Positions 19,536 to 31,189 of a stretch of DNA of 64,000 bases are shown here, in pieces. Under the pieces are notes generated by a model that saw only the letters and a list, made by a program, of their open reading frames with translations, was not told where the DNA came from and made no database searches. Made by a program: the position numbers and the translations under genes. Source of the stretch: Diphasiastrum complanatum (lineage: Eukaryota; Streptophyta; Lycopodiopsida; Lycopodiales; Lycopodiaceae); the NCBI GenBank assembly GCA_029204225.1, contig CM055105.1:16933353-16997352 (forward strand), given 5' to 3'. The first letter of the stretch is position 1, and every line of letters begins with the position of its first letter.

Positions 19536-20159
19536 TGACCACTGGAGTTTAAACCTGATCTCTATTAAGAGATCTGTAGATAATACTGTTAGAGGTTTTT
19601 GTGTCAAGATGAACTCGGCTAGCAATACGCATAAGGATGTAGATGTATACCTTCCATATTTAAGTAAATATATTCCAACAGATATTTCCCATTCCGTGGA
19701 CTGGTAGATCGTTAGTTTGGAGGTAAATTTTGTCTTTCTTAACAACATTTTGAAATCAGTATTCTAATGTATTTGTTTCATTCTAATTCATTCTGTTTCA
19801 TAATTGATTTCTTGTGTGCTGAATTTTTTTGCAGTCACTCCAACAAAATGATTCATTCGGCTGTGGGTGGTACACATTATACAATGCAAAGTTATTTTTT
19901 GAGTGGTTCAACCTTCAGGAAGATGTTGATATTTCTAAGGTAATAAATTCTGTTTATTCTTATTTTTGGAATTATGATTAGTTTTTTATTTTGTTGATGT
20001 TTTTAGCCATTACTAATACATGAATGTTCTATCTTGTAGTTTACACTTTCTGAGTACACATCAAGCCAGTTGTACAGAATTAGACAAGAAATTATCCTGA
20101 GCATACAAGCTAGGGCAATGCTTCAACCTCCCGTTATTGATGATGGTGCAAAGGATGAG
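19536..20159 (+). pseudogene. ULP2-like SUMO protease (C48) relic, copy 2
   Basis: Exons are apparent at 19536-19722, 19835-19939 and 20040-20159 with GT-AG introns, matching copy 1 exon for exon. The first holds the catalytic His (DHWSLNLISI) and CVKMNSASNTHK, where ULP2 proteins normally have an Asp. The second has SLQQNDSFGCGWYTLYNAK with the Gln and Cys of the active site. One in-frame TAG precedes the first donor (near 19,707). The usual upstream part of the peptidase domain is missing; the histone-like frame occupies that place, about 90 bases upstream. Probably inactive. Confidence 0.7.
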
Positions 20160-20637
20160 GTACTTATACTAAATAAAGATTAGAACAAATACAGATAGCA
20201 CAGAACTGAAATAGATTGCACATGTATAGAATTCATAGAAAAATATATATTGATATATCAAATGCTGCTCCATTTTATGAATTTGGGAGCACAAAATACA
20301 TGTACTGATGCCCAGTTTGGGCTTTCATTTATTGAATGAAAGAGTGTATACACAGATTTTTACCAAATTTTATTTGAAGCTATTGTTCTCTCACAATGGT
20401 GATTGTTAAAGGTAGATCTTTGCAGCACATTATCAGCTCCTGTCTTTTTCGCATCTCTGACATGACAAATATTATTGAATGTGCAATTGTAAATGATGAC
20501 ATTTTCAATTATTTTGTTCTATTTTGAAATTGCAATAAACATAAAGTACTTACGAGTCTTTTGTTGATGATAAATCTGAAATATGTTGGTAGATTGGTTT
20601 GTAATAGCATGAGCTCTATTATGATAAAATCAAGCTT
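20160..20637. other. Spacer, no gene seen
   Basis: AT-rich DNA between the protease relic and the convergent unknown relic. No motif was recognised. Confidence 0.4.
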
Positions 20638-21703
20638 TCAATGCTCTTCCACCTCAACCATAGTCAAATATTTCTCATTGTAGATAATGCTTATCTCCAT
20701 TCGGTTTGTGTGACCATTTAGTTCAAAGACTTGATCTAGTGGTAGCCATGTGCCTTCAATTTTCTTGTATCTCTGATAGCTAAATGTGAGATTGAGCATT
20801 TGCTTTTCGATATGATAACGAAAGATCATTGAAGACTTTTTAATCCTGCATTCTATGTCATTATTTGTTTTACTATCCCAGCCTTGATCCATGAGATCTG
20901 ACAAAGTCTCATCTGAAATCCTTGCAAACAAATAAAGTTGGTGTCCTACGAATACTAGCACTCAAGAAAAAATCAACAAATATATGCAATGAGATAAACC
21001 AACTTAGGTGAACAATTTTCAAGCCTATGCTTATCTTCATAGCATTTCTAATATCAATGAGTAGCTTGAAACAATACTGTCAGGAGTAGGCCACTCATCA
21101 CTTTGAAAACTAGGCAATGGAATTGCTTCGAGCTTGCCAAAACCTCCATCTATTTGTGGCGTATATAAAGATTCATAAAAATAGATACCACAATATGCAA
21201 GTTCCTTTGGACATCTTCCTCTCTGTATTGCAGCTTTCCAACATCAGAGTGAATCACGACCAATATTCCTGCAAGTGATTGTGCTGGCTCCCATTCACTT
21301 ATGCATGATGGATATAAATTTAAAAGAAAAAAACAATGTTGAAAAATTCAAATCATAATCTGAAGAGCATCAATAAAGAAAATCACCAATGATTGCTGTA
21401 GAGTGCATATGTTTTGATATACTTACAATTACATTTTCGATGATCATGAGGATTGATATCATGTACTTTGATTTCTGAATGCATATATACATGTTGTACT
21501 AAAACTTCTGATATCGATTGACCTCCCGAGGTAGTCTTAAACTCCAAAATTTTTGCCTTCCAATAAGACTTGTATGTCATTTTTGCTCGTTTCTTTTGTC
21601 GAAAATTTCCCTTTGATGATGGATGCAGCAATACCCATGAATTCTTCGTATATTTTGTTGGCTTTCCATTATCAGTTTCATCTTTCTCATTGTAAAGAAT
21701 CAT
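20638..21703 (-). pseudogene. Unknown multi-exon relic, minus strand
   Basis: Three open pieces run in order on the minus strand. The first (21703 to about 21424) reads KKRAKMTYKSYWKAKILEFK and ends at a GTAAGT donor; its W-x-A-x-I-L pattern vaguely recalls BAH-like domains. The second (about 21240-21050) reads RGRCPKELAYCGIYFYESLY, then LPSFQSDEWPTPDSIVS. The third (20961-20638) has RIKKSSMIFRYHIEKQ and TWLPLDQVFELNG. The coherent composition and donor site suggest a real former gene. I cannot name it. It is convergent with the histone/protease unit. Confidence 0.4.
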
Positions 21704-21721
21704 AGACTCGATTGTAGATCT

Positions 21722-22810
21722 TGTTGGAGAGAGGGGGATGAACGAGTTGAGAAAAGGTGTCGTATGTTAGAAACGAAAAATAAGCTCAAAGAGGTAAGAC
21801 AAACACAAATGAGACATGAACTTGAACAAGAAATGAACGAGAAACGAACTCGAACAGAAAATGTTCATGCACAGCGGAACGAGCTATATGACTCTCTCCG
21901 TAAGCATGACTATGCCTATCAGAACGAACAAAACGGTAGTGATGGGAATCACAGTCGTTCTTGATTACGTAGCCAAACTTTAATAAATGAATGAAGCTCC
22001 AGATGAATGGTTTGTCGCAAATAGTAAGAATGATTCACGAAGAGCTAGACGGTGCTATTACTAGAAAAAACATTTAGAAAGATCAGATAGAACGAATGAT
22101 AAGCATAACAATATTAACATAGATCTGAATGCAGAACAAAGAATTGTATCAGATTAAGTATATCATTTATACATGTCAATAATGCGGTAGAGCACAATAC
22201 AATAGCGGACGAGACCGCATGCCCTACGAAGCTTATACAATCTGTAAAGGAATAAAATCTTATTGCTGACAATCAAGAATCAATGCGCAAGGCATATACT
22301 TCGTCTCATTCACTCATAACTCATTAACATCATTAAACTGAATACGCAAATGGTATCCAGTATATATACATTATATTACAGGTGTGCAGATGTGGAAAGT
22401 ACAGTGGATGTGATATCTGTAAGAGATCGTGGGTGGCTGCAGCCGTTGTCCAGTCTATTAGTGCAGCTGCATGGGGTGAGCATGAAAAGGGTGCGACGTC
22501 AATCAGTGTTGAAGTGACCGTTGGTGATGACGATGCAAAAAGTGCATCACTCTTACGAATAGCCTTAGGATTAGATTTACAAGGTGCCTTTGCTTTTAGG
22601 ACACCTTTGGCATTCTGTAGGATAGTGTCCCTTTTCGCCTGTCACCATAACCTGTGTAAAAACACAGTGTCGCGATTCTTTCGCCTTTTATTTGTCTATG
22701 TGAATTTGCGTGTAAATATGCAGGCTGCGCGACAACATTAGTAAATATGCAGCATGAATGGAGGCAGATTAAAATGGGATTTAAGGAGAGTAGAAGTAAT
22801 AAATCCAACA
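21722..22810 (-). repeat. Copia-B1 3' LTR
   Basis: A 1089-bp LTR. On the plus strand it starts TGTTGGAGAGAG and ends AATCCAACA, giving terminal TGTTGGA/TCCAACA inverted repeats. The minus-strand purine tract AAGGGGGGG abuts 22810. It is closely similar to 40347-41369 and more distantly to 34955-35372. Confidence 0.85.
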
Positions 22811-24235
22811 CCCCCCCTTAATCTGGATCCGTGAATGCCTTGATCTTCAGAGTGAGCAATGCACAAAATTTGTTGTGTGCATTAACACTAAGTGCTTTCG
22901 TGAAGATGTCTGCAACCATGTCCTGCGTTCTGTAGTACGATAAGCTCACTTCTCTGTCGAGAAGCTTGCCCCTGATGTAGTGATATCTGATCTCAATGTG
23001 CTTACTCCTAGAATGAAATCTAGGGTTGGCCGATAAGGCAATAGCACTTTGGTTATCACAAAACAAAATTGTAGGGCTGTACTGATACAGATTGATGTCT
23101 GACAACAAATTTCTCAATCAAAACGCCTCCTTAATAGATTGAAAAGCAGCAATGTATTCTGCTTCAGTAGAAAAAAGTGCGATAGAGGTTTGCTTACGAT
23201 TGTTCCACAAAATAGGACCATTGTTGAAGAGGAATGTAAATCCAGATGTGGACTTACAATTTTCTGCATCTCCTCCCCAGCTTACATCAGAATAACCACT
23301 GAGCTGATGAAGATTGTCTTTGCTGACATCTCCATAGCAGATGCACTGGTCCATGGTAGCTCAAATATACCTCATGACTCAAATAAGAGCCTTCCAATGG
23401 ATAATGCCAGGATTAGCCATGTATTGGCTGAGTGAGCTAGCAGCAAAAGAGATATTTGGTCTTGTACAGGCCATTGTGTACATGAGAGATTCTAGTATCA
23501 ATCGATACAGATACTCTCTCATTTGCTCCTCTTCCTACTTGGTCTGGGGACATTGGTCCTTTGACAAATGCAGGCCTGGATCCATTGGTGAGTGAGCTAA
23601 TTTACAATTCATCAAATTGTATCTGTTAAGAATATTATGAAGATACCTTTGTTGAGTGATGTAAATCAGTCGATTTTCTTTGTCTTTGTGGTTTTGAGTT
23701 TCCAGACATAAGTGAGCTTTGCCCAGATTAGTGATGTTGAATTCTCATAACAACATCTGTTTCAATTCCTTAACCATATTGGTATCGTTGCTGAAGAGCA
23801 ACGTATCATCCACGTACAAGGTGATGATAATGAAGGATTGTTGCACTGACTTTGAATAAACATTGCAATCAACAGTGCTTGGTTTAAATCCTTGTTCAAT
23901 GAGGAATGTGTTGATCCTCTGAAACTAAGCCCTAGCAGACTGTTTCAAGCCGTACAGTGCTTTGTGGAGTTTACAGACACGAATCTTCACGCCTTCCAGA
24001 ATGTATCCTTCAGGCTAAATCATGTAGATATCTTCTTGTATAACTCCATTCAGATAGGTTGTTTGTACATCAAGTTGATGTACTTTGAGGTTGGCAGCTG
24101 CAGCATAAGACAAGAGCATTCGGATCGACGAATGTTTGACGACTGGACTAAAAGTCTCATTGTAGTCGACATTCAGGATCTGGGTGAATCCTCATGCTAC
24201 TAGTCTAGCTTTCCTTCAATCAATTGCTCCATCTC
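22811..24235 (-). pseudogene. pol: Copia-B1 RT and RNase H remnant
   Basis: RNase H ends with MVADIFTKALSVNAHNKF beside the LTR and contains FCDNQSAIALSANPRFHSRS and FSTEAEYIAAFQS. Upstream on the minus strand are the RT catalytic box LYVDDTLLFS (about 23,810) and degenerate VHQLDVQTTYLNGV and KALYGLKQ motifs reaching 24235. Stops and shifts are frequent (GYSDVSW frame to MRNLL frame at 23,117). Integrase, protease, gag and the 5' LTR are absent, so this is a truncated copy. Confidence 0.85.
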
Positions 24236-24656
24236 TCTGATATGATACTTAGTTTCAATTTTTCGTATCACATTTAATCTAATGTGAATGCCAACATAGT
24301 CACAGTTACTGTCTATACCATATTTTATGTAATTGTACATACTGTATTTCTATAACTGTAACTAGTATAGTTAGAAAATTTCATTATACTAACCAGCATA
24401 GTCAAGTAAATTTAACTTGAGGTATTGACGTCGGGCAGATTAGCACGTGTCGGGCAAGAAGAAGAAACCAATGGGATAAGTCCATGCTGCCCGGACACAA
24501 ATTTCAGAGTTTTCTATATTGCATTTTTATTTCTCAGTTAATTTGAACTACGTTACGTAGATTTCAAATCTATGCATTTTGATTGGGCCTGGTGACGGTC
24601 GAAACTAAAGAAAAATAATAATTTATATAATCTAATTGATATATTGTATCTAATGA
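24236..24656. other. Junction spacer between Copia-B1 and Copia-C
   Basis: No coding motif. It contains one CACGTG at 24444-24449. The first ~45 bases expected of the Copia-C 5' LTR are missing at its right edge. Confidence 0.4.
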
Positions 24657-24922
24657 TTTGTATATTTGGCAATTGAGGCCAATTTTCATATTAGACTTAA
24701 AGTTTGACTTTTCAAAGTTATATTAGTTTAAAAGCATTTGAATAAACACTTTTTTAAAGCGTGGAAAAGTGTAGTACATGAGTTTTAGAAGATTCAAATT
24801 TGAATGTTGGAGACATTGAATCTAGTCCACATTAATGCTAGGGTTTTTGTTATGGAGGGAAACCAAACTCATTAATGAGTCATGGATTGGCTATATATAG
24901 TTGTACACTCATGGGAAGAGAC

Positions 24923-24999
<77 letters not shown>

Positions 25000-25327
25000 A
25001 TGCTTATACATGAGTTCTCTTGGGTTCATCTATCCATTGGTGCACAATATTTGTGATATCTTGCAATGTTGTCTGTAGAATGCTCATTCTATGCTATTTT
25101 CGGATTCACACATGTGAAGTACAATAGCTTCCTGTTTTGTACAGATAGCAACTTCATCATATCATCTGTTTGATGTTTGATGTTTGATTAGGTTCTTATT
25201 AATTTTGCATCTCTTTCATTAAGTAGATATTGATTTTTCTACATTCGCAACATTGATAGGATTGATCTCTTTGTAACCAGAGATCAGGTTATGGATTTGG
25301 ATCTTTAATGATCTGAATTTCTTCACA
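24657..25327 (+). repeat. Copia-C 5' LTR, left end truncated
   Basis: It matches the 3' LTR from its base ~45 onward (TTTGTATATTTGGCAATTG...). The TATA box TATATATAG lies at about 24,890. It ends TTCTTCACA at 25327. A CACACATGTGAAG palindrome lies near 25,108. The many differences between the LTRs indicate an old insertion. Confidence 0.85.
24932..24997. repeat. (TC)n microsatellite
   Basis: About 33 TC units just downstream of the LTR TATA box, where transcription should start. The 3' LTR has only a short CT tract at the same place (29,033-29,044). Confidence 0.95.
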
Positions 25328-25341
25328 TGGTATGCTAGAGC
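25328..25341 (+). other. Copia-C primer-binding site (degenerate)
   Basis: TGGTATGCTAGAGC directly follows the 5' LTR. It is TGGTATCAGAGC with a small change in the middle, so an initiator tRNA-Met primer is inferred. Confidence 0.7.
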
Positions 25342-25619
25342 AAGCTAGATTGACTCCCACTCAAAAATCAAGTTTTTTGCATATGTGGATTGGATCTTTT
25401 GTAGGTCAAAACTCAATTTAGGTCAATGCACTTGAGGAATTCCAATTTCACACCATACTTGCTAGAAATAGCCAATTTTTGATGCATTAGGAAGGTCTCA
25501 CTTGAGGCTACAAGATTCTATATCAAGTTTTTAGCAATTGCATGTAGAATTTGAAATGTTCAATTTTTTGTGGTTTTGTCAAAACTCTAATTTTGATTGG
25601 ATCTCTATTTTGTGAAGTT

Positions 25620-26240
25620 ATTGAGAATGTTACCAATGAACTTCTCAAGGAAGTTGGTAAGAGTACTTCATCAAAGGATGCTTGGGATTCATTAAAGAAG
25701 CTTTATGAATCCAAGTCGACTCTAAGAAGACAAATCTTTCAAATTTTGCAAAAGAATGAAGAGTCTAAATATTTTTGTTTTGAGAGTGAAGGCTTTGAAT
25801 GATGAGTTATCTTGCATTGATGAGAGCATTAAGGAAGGAGAGCTTGTTCAAGTTATTCTTAATGGTTTTTTGGATGCTCATGCTAACATTGTACAAAGTC
25901 TTGCCATTCAAAGAACTTTGCCAAGTTTGATTGATCTTCAAGAGATCTTGATCAAGAATATAAGCTTCAAGAAAGAGGTGGATCTACATCAACATCTCAA
26001 TTTGGAGAAGAGGCTATGTTCATCCATGGCAAATTCAAGGGCAAAAGCAAAAGCAAGTGGTCTAAAGGGCAAGATCAAGGGGAGGCTTCTTCAAATGGCA
26101 AAAAGACAGACATGTCAAAGTTAAAGTGCTTCTATTGTGGCATCAAAGGACACTTTTCAAGTGAGTGCCACAAGAAGAAGAGAGATCAAGGAGACAAACA
26201 AGGTAATCTTACTCATGATGAAGATGGTTTGGTTGTTTAA
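25620..26240 (+). pseudogene. gag: Copia-C gag remnant
   Basis: The gag core is recognisable as NELLKEVGKSTSSKDAWDSL, then after a frameshift ELVQVILNGFLDAHANIVQS. The zinc knuckle CFYCGIKGHFSSEC (about 26,130) is intact and followed by a basic stretch. It closely resembles the Copia-A gag (same SSKEAWDSLK and ILNGL motifs). The N-terminus is missing and at least two frame changes occur. Confidence 0.8.
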
Positions 26241-26276
26241 AACTCAAATGATGATGCTTTTGTGATGTCTTCATGA

Positions 26277-27480
26277 ATGCTTGCTAATGATGGAGATCTA
26301 GATCTAGATAGTGGAGCAAGTTCACAAATGAATTTTCACAAAGAGTACTTCACTTCTTTGTTGGTATATGGAGATGACAAGAAAGTGATCTACACGGCCA
26401 ATGATGGTGAGTGTGCAATCAAAGGGATTGGCACAATTCCTATTTCTCTCTCTACAAATAGGAATGTTCATTTGAAGGATGTTTTGTTCATACCTTCCAT
26501 TACCAAGAGTTTACTTAGTGTGAGTCAATTACTAAGTAGATGTTTCAAAGCTAAGTTTGATGGAGATTCTTGCATGATCAAAAGGAAGGATGTCTTGATT
26601 GCAAAAGGTAAAAGGCAAGTAAAGTTGTTCAAACTAGGTGCTTGTGTTATTGTTAACCAAGTTGGATGTGTGGCAAGTGAGCAAATACCTATTCAAGAGG
26701 TTTGGCATAAAAGGATAGGGCACCTCAACTTCAAGTCATTGGAGATAATGGCTAAGAAGCAAGTTGTGATTGGCCTTCCAAGATCCTTAACTAGCATCAA
26801 TCATGTTTGTGAGTCTTGTGCTTTGTCAAAGTCACATAGACTACCTTATACTAGATCTACATTGTACATTCAGATATTCATGGAATTACTACAACTAACA
26901 ATAGTGGAGCTAAGATGTTTGTAACTTTCATTGATGATTTTAGTAGATTTTGTTGGATCTATCTACTAAAGAGCAAAGATGAAGTGTATGATGTCTTTGT
27001 GAAGTTAAGAATGCAAGGAAGAACCAATTTTTCACAAAGATCAAGTGCTTGAGGAGTGACAATGGTGGAGAGTAGATATCTACCAAATTCAAGGCTTTTT
27101 GTGTTGAGAATGGGATCAAGAGGAAGTACACAACTCTAAGGACACCACAACAAAATGGAGTGGCCGAGAGGAAGAATAGAACTTTATGTGAAAGTGCCAA
27201 AGCCATGAGGTTAGGTGCTAATCTTCCAAAACCATTTTGGGATCAAGCTTTGTTGTGTGTAACTTTCTATGCAATAGGTGGCCGAGTGCTATATTGGATG
27301 GAAAAACACCATTTGAGATGCTATTCAAGAGGAGGCCTAGTGTCAACTTTCTTAAAACTTCTGGATGTACTTGCTATACTCTTGATGATAGGACAATGGA
27401 GGATCCATCTTCAAGGAAAGACATATTTGTTGGATATTTGTTGTGAGGTGAGTAAAGCCTATAAGGTTTAAATTCCTACT
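26277..27480 (+). pseudogene. pol: Copia-C protease and integrase remnant
   Basis: Protease LDSGASSQMNFHKEYF (about 26,305) is followed by the integrase zinc domain (VWHKRIGHLN, CESCALSKSH). The core appears as FIDDFSRFCWIYLL, then RSDNGGE with an adjacent stop, and TPQQNGVAERKNRTLCE (about 27,145). After 27,280 the frame shifts again (FEMLFKRRPSVNFLKTSGC, DIFVGY). The catalytic residues are mostly present but split over several frames. Confidence 0.85.
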
Positions 27481-28770
27481 ACTAATAGGGTGATTGTTGG
27501 TAGAGATATCATTTTTGATGAGGAGAATATTCCAAAGGTGTCTTCAAGTAATGATGTTGTGGATGAATATAATATTCTTGATGGTGATGACATGGATCCT
27601 ACTTTAGATTGTGATGATGAAGGACCTTCATAAAGTCAAAATCCAAGGAGAACATCAAGGCAAAGGCAAACACCTTCAAGGCTCACATATGATGAGAAGG
27701 GTAAGCAAGTGGAAGTGACTCATTTTGCTTTTCTCACATGCTTTGGTGAATAGTCTTATGTAGATGATGTTATGCAAGTGGATGAATGTTCTCATAGTTT
27801 TCTAGCAAGTAATGGATCTAGAAAACAAGTTTTGTTCAATTAATTTGATGGTCAAGTGGAAGATCAAGAGGTTGATCTCAAAGGGCTTCAACAAGGCAAA
27901 AGGGAAGTTGGCAATTTGGAACTAGTCAAGAGCATCAAAGGAGAGTCAATTGGAAAAGATGTTATGGATCTATTTTTGAAGGTTATTGAAGAGTCAAGTA
28001 AGGTCAAAGGAGTAGCAAGGAAGTTTTGTTCAAGTTTACTTTATTTGTTCTGTCTCATGTTTGAGCAATTTCATGTGGATGTGTGCAAATCGTCAAGATA
28101 TGGGTAAAACTAGCTACATTGGTGAGCATCATTTGGATGTTGGAGTTGTACTAGCATTCCTAGTTTTGTTGATGGAGATGAATCTATTGGAGGCTCATTA
28201 TATCACTCAACCATGGGTAAGTTCTCAAGTGTTGAGCTACTTGGTGATTGTCAATTTTTGGTGATTTCATGGTCATTTTCTTGTGTCAGAAGGACTAGTG
28301 CTACCATTAGTTATATGGAGTCATGTGTTGCTAGATTAACATCATTGATGTACTGACTTACTCATGGATTTCCAAGGTTTGATGGTTTATTGTGGCAAGA
28401 TGGAAACAGAGGCTCATTCATGGAGTTTTATGGTGGAGACATATCAAGAAAGGGTAAAGAGGGAGGATACAAGCAAGCAAATGGTTATCACTCACATTTA
28501 TTGTTTGCTTGCTGTAATTTTTCAGAGAGTTCAAAGTTGATAGCATGGAGGAATCATCTCATTTACATTCTATTTGGTTCTTCATATTCTATTCACATAT
28601 TGACATGTAAAATTGATGTAAGAGATAGTCAAGCATCCAAAGTGGACACTATTCTCTATATCAATTATGGAAGCTACTTTAAAAATTTGGGAAAATACTT
28701 GTCTATGAAGCATAGGACTTCACTTGGAGTGTTCTCAAATTCTATGCTAAAACTAGTTAAAGAAGGAGTG
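27481..28770 (+). pseudogene. Copia-C tail: linker, replacement DNA, last pol residues
   Basis: The integrase-RT linker is recognisable (RRTSRQRQTPSRLTYDEKGK, about 27,640). Where RT and RNase H should start there is instead about 900 bases of unrelated sequence with short frames (such as GLQQGKREVGNLELVKSIKG). Just before the LTR the frame ends KHRTSLGVFSNSMLKLVKEG, the usual end of this polyprotein family. So about 1.4 kb of RT/RNase H coding was lost and other DNA gained. Confidence 0.7.
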
Positions 28771-29366
28771 TGAGACATTTCAACTAGTTTTGCTATTTTG
28801 GTCACATTTGTATATTTGGCAATTGAAGCTCATTTTCATAATAGACTTAGAGTTTGACTTTTCAAAGTTATATTAGTCTAAAAGCAAATAAATAAACACT
28901 TTTTGAAAGTGTGGAAAAGTGTAGTACATGAGTTTTAGAAGATTCAAATTTGAATGTTATGGAGGGAAACCAAACTCATTAATGAGTCATGGATCTGCTA
29001 TATATAGCTTTACACTTAGTGGAAGAGACACATTCTCTCTCTCTTATCTCACTTCATGCTTATACATGAGTTCTCTTGGGTTCATCTATCCATTGATGCA
29101 CTATATTTGTGATATCTTGAAATCTTGTGTGTAGAATGCCCATTTTATGCTATTTTTGAATCCACACATGTGAATATAGTAGCTTACTATTTTTTACGGA
29201 CAACAACTTCATCATGTCATATGTTTGATGTTTGATCAGTTTCTTATTGAGTTTGCATCTCTTTCATTAAGTAGATGTTGATTTTTCTACATTGGCAGGA
29301 TTGATCTCTTTGTAACCAAAGATTAGGTTATGGATTTGGATCTTAATTGATCTGAATTTCTTCACA
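28771..29366 (+). repeat. Copia-C 3' LTR
   Basis: Starts TGAGACATTTCAACTAG after the purine tract AAAGAAGGAGTG and ends TTCTTCACA. The TATA box GCTATATATAGC lies near 28,997. A CACACATGTGAA palindrome is near 29,163. Confidence 0.85.
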
Positions 29367-30690
29367 AGGTATTAGATTCATGATGACCCTTGGCATGGTA
29401 CTACTTGACTAGCTTTTGTCAACTTCACATTGTTCAAGAAACAAGCTACTTGTGAAGAAAATAAGATCACAAAAATCTAATTATGCCCTTTGATCTTTGG
29501 CTTAGTAAGAGAGCATATCTAGCATCATTACAAATGTAGAAATCAAGCATCAACTACACATAGAAGATGAAAACTCAATAAGAACTTGTCCAAATCACTT
29601 ATGTATGATAATTTATTGTTTTTGTCTTGCATAATCTTCACACATGACAACTTAGAAAAAGTAGGCAAGCCCATGTAAATTGTTGGGGGTGAATGAATGA
29701 TTACGGTGGTGGTACAGAACAAAATGCCGAGATGGAAGTCGTGCACAATGTCCACCTGCGGAAGAGGTTCCGTAGGTGAACACAAACAATTTGGCACTTT
29801 GTGAAAGCGTAATGAATCCTTCAGAGCTAGAGCTTAGTTCAACACTAAATAACAATCATAGAAACAGTTTAATCTACGAATAAGCTATCTGCATAACATG
29901 AATCAACTGATCAAAACAAAATGAAATGATGCATTCAAAAAATACAACATGACTCAAATTACTGGAACAATAATCAAATAATGTGATTAAGAGTACCACT
30001 TTGAATGCAGACAGGGTCGCGTTCTTCCTGAATCAGTACTCTTATGAAACAGAGAGAAATAACGAATTATTGCACTCTGATGTTCTAATCAAAATGAATA
30101 AAAAATAATCATCATGTTGTTATTTTGATTTGAAGTATATATCTATTATTTACATTGCTAGATGTAAGTAAGAGTAATCAGTATCTAAGATCGAGAGAGA
30201 AGAGTAGATAATTGGTACTGCTTTCTTCCTTTACGCAAGCAACGAGACCGCCTTGGACCACAAGTTATGTTCTTGCGGGACCTTGTGATGACTACAAATA
30301 TATGTACTTTACAAATGGGATTAAGGCACTATGTGTTGTTAGCAGTCGCCAAATGTTCGAGTCGACTTTTAGAGTTGGCATGCGACTTAGTCGACGAAGT
30401 CGAATGAGGTGGTTTTAAAAGTGGGCTTAGATTGCTTTGCATTTCAATGTTTTGTTTTGAAAGAAAGCTTAAATCTCTCTTCGTGTCAATGTTTTCTAGA
30501 AGTTACATTATTGGCACATGTGTTGCTTGAAATATATTTGATTTCATAATTGTTTGAGAAATCAACCTTACATGAAAATAATATCTTATGCTTTTCGTCA
30601 ATTTTGATAACAAAAGATCTCTTATGTGCACTAATTATCGCATTATAATCACTCTTTTGTGGTGAGACGTATATGCTAGAAATGGTACTT
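29367..30690. other. Intergenic DNA with a short 18S-rRNA-like patch
   Basis: No gene was supported. At 29736-29781 short strings from the 3' end of 18S rRNA appear in shuffled order; see the separate entry. Otherwise AT-rich DNA. Confidence 0.5.
29736..29781 (+). other. Rearranged 18S rRNA 3'-end-like segment
   Basis: GAAGTCGT (29736-29743), ACCTGCGGAAG (29754-29764) and TTCCGTAGGTGAAC (29768-29781) all occur in the last ~50 bases of eukaryotic 18S rRNA. There the order is GAAGTCGT, TTCCGTAGGTGAAC, CCTGCGGAAG. Here the last two are swapped. It is a tiny patch and not an rRNA gene. Confidence 0.4.
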
Positions 30691-31189
30691 GGGAGCAAAT
30701 TTGGTTCGTTGTGCTATTGTTGTGGATATTGTTGTTATGTTAAAGGGTAGTGTTGATAGCATGGTGCTCGACACATGATAAGGTGGCAAGATTTGGTTCA
30801 AGCAATTCACACCAACCAAGAATAAGACAAGGTTTCTCAAGCTAATGGCAATGAATGCCAATCCATGGCATGTTACCCATTCTGATCAAAAGATAATGGT
30901 GAAATTTAACAATAGACAAAACATGTGAGATGAGAATTTGAAGTCATTGCAAATGGTTATATGAATGAGATTTTTGGGTTATGCAAGGTAAATGTGATCC
31001 TTACAAATCATAGTGGGCTAGCTATGATCAAGATATATCAAAATAGCTTGTGGCACATTTATTAGCCCACTTAACTCCAAGAGTCCGTAGTTGCTTCACA
31101 AATTAGAATGGTAATGGGACTACACAAATTGGATGATTGAAAGGAGCCCATTTGTGAAGGATGTATATCTAGAAAATAGCACAAAAAAA

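Larger units (their letters stand above)
24657..29366 (+). mobile_element. Copia-C, LTR-flanked element lacking reverse transcriptase
   Basis: Two related LTRs (24657-25327 and 28771-29366) enclose gag, protease and integrase pieces on the plus strand. The RT region is gone, and only the last residues of the polyprotein remain before the 3' LTR. The element cannot replicate by itself. A third LTR of the same family lies at 63206-63787, reversed. Confidence 0.85.

Noticed and set aside
20638-21703. Calling the minus-strand relic a BAH-domain protein
   Set aside because: Only a W-x-A-x-I pattern supports it; too weak to name.
24875-25078. Plus-strand ORF with long Leu-Ser repeat
   Set aside because: It is the translated TC microsatellite of an LTR.
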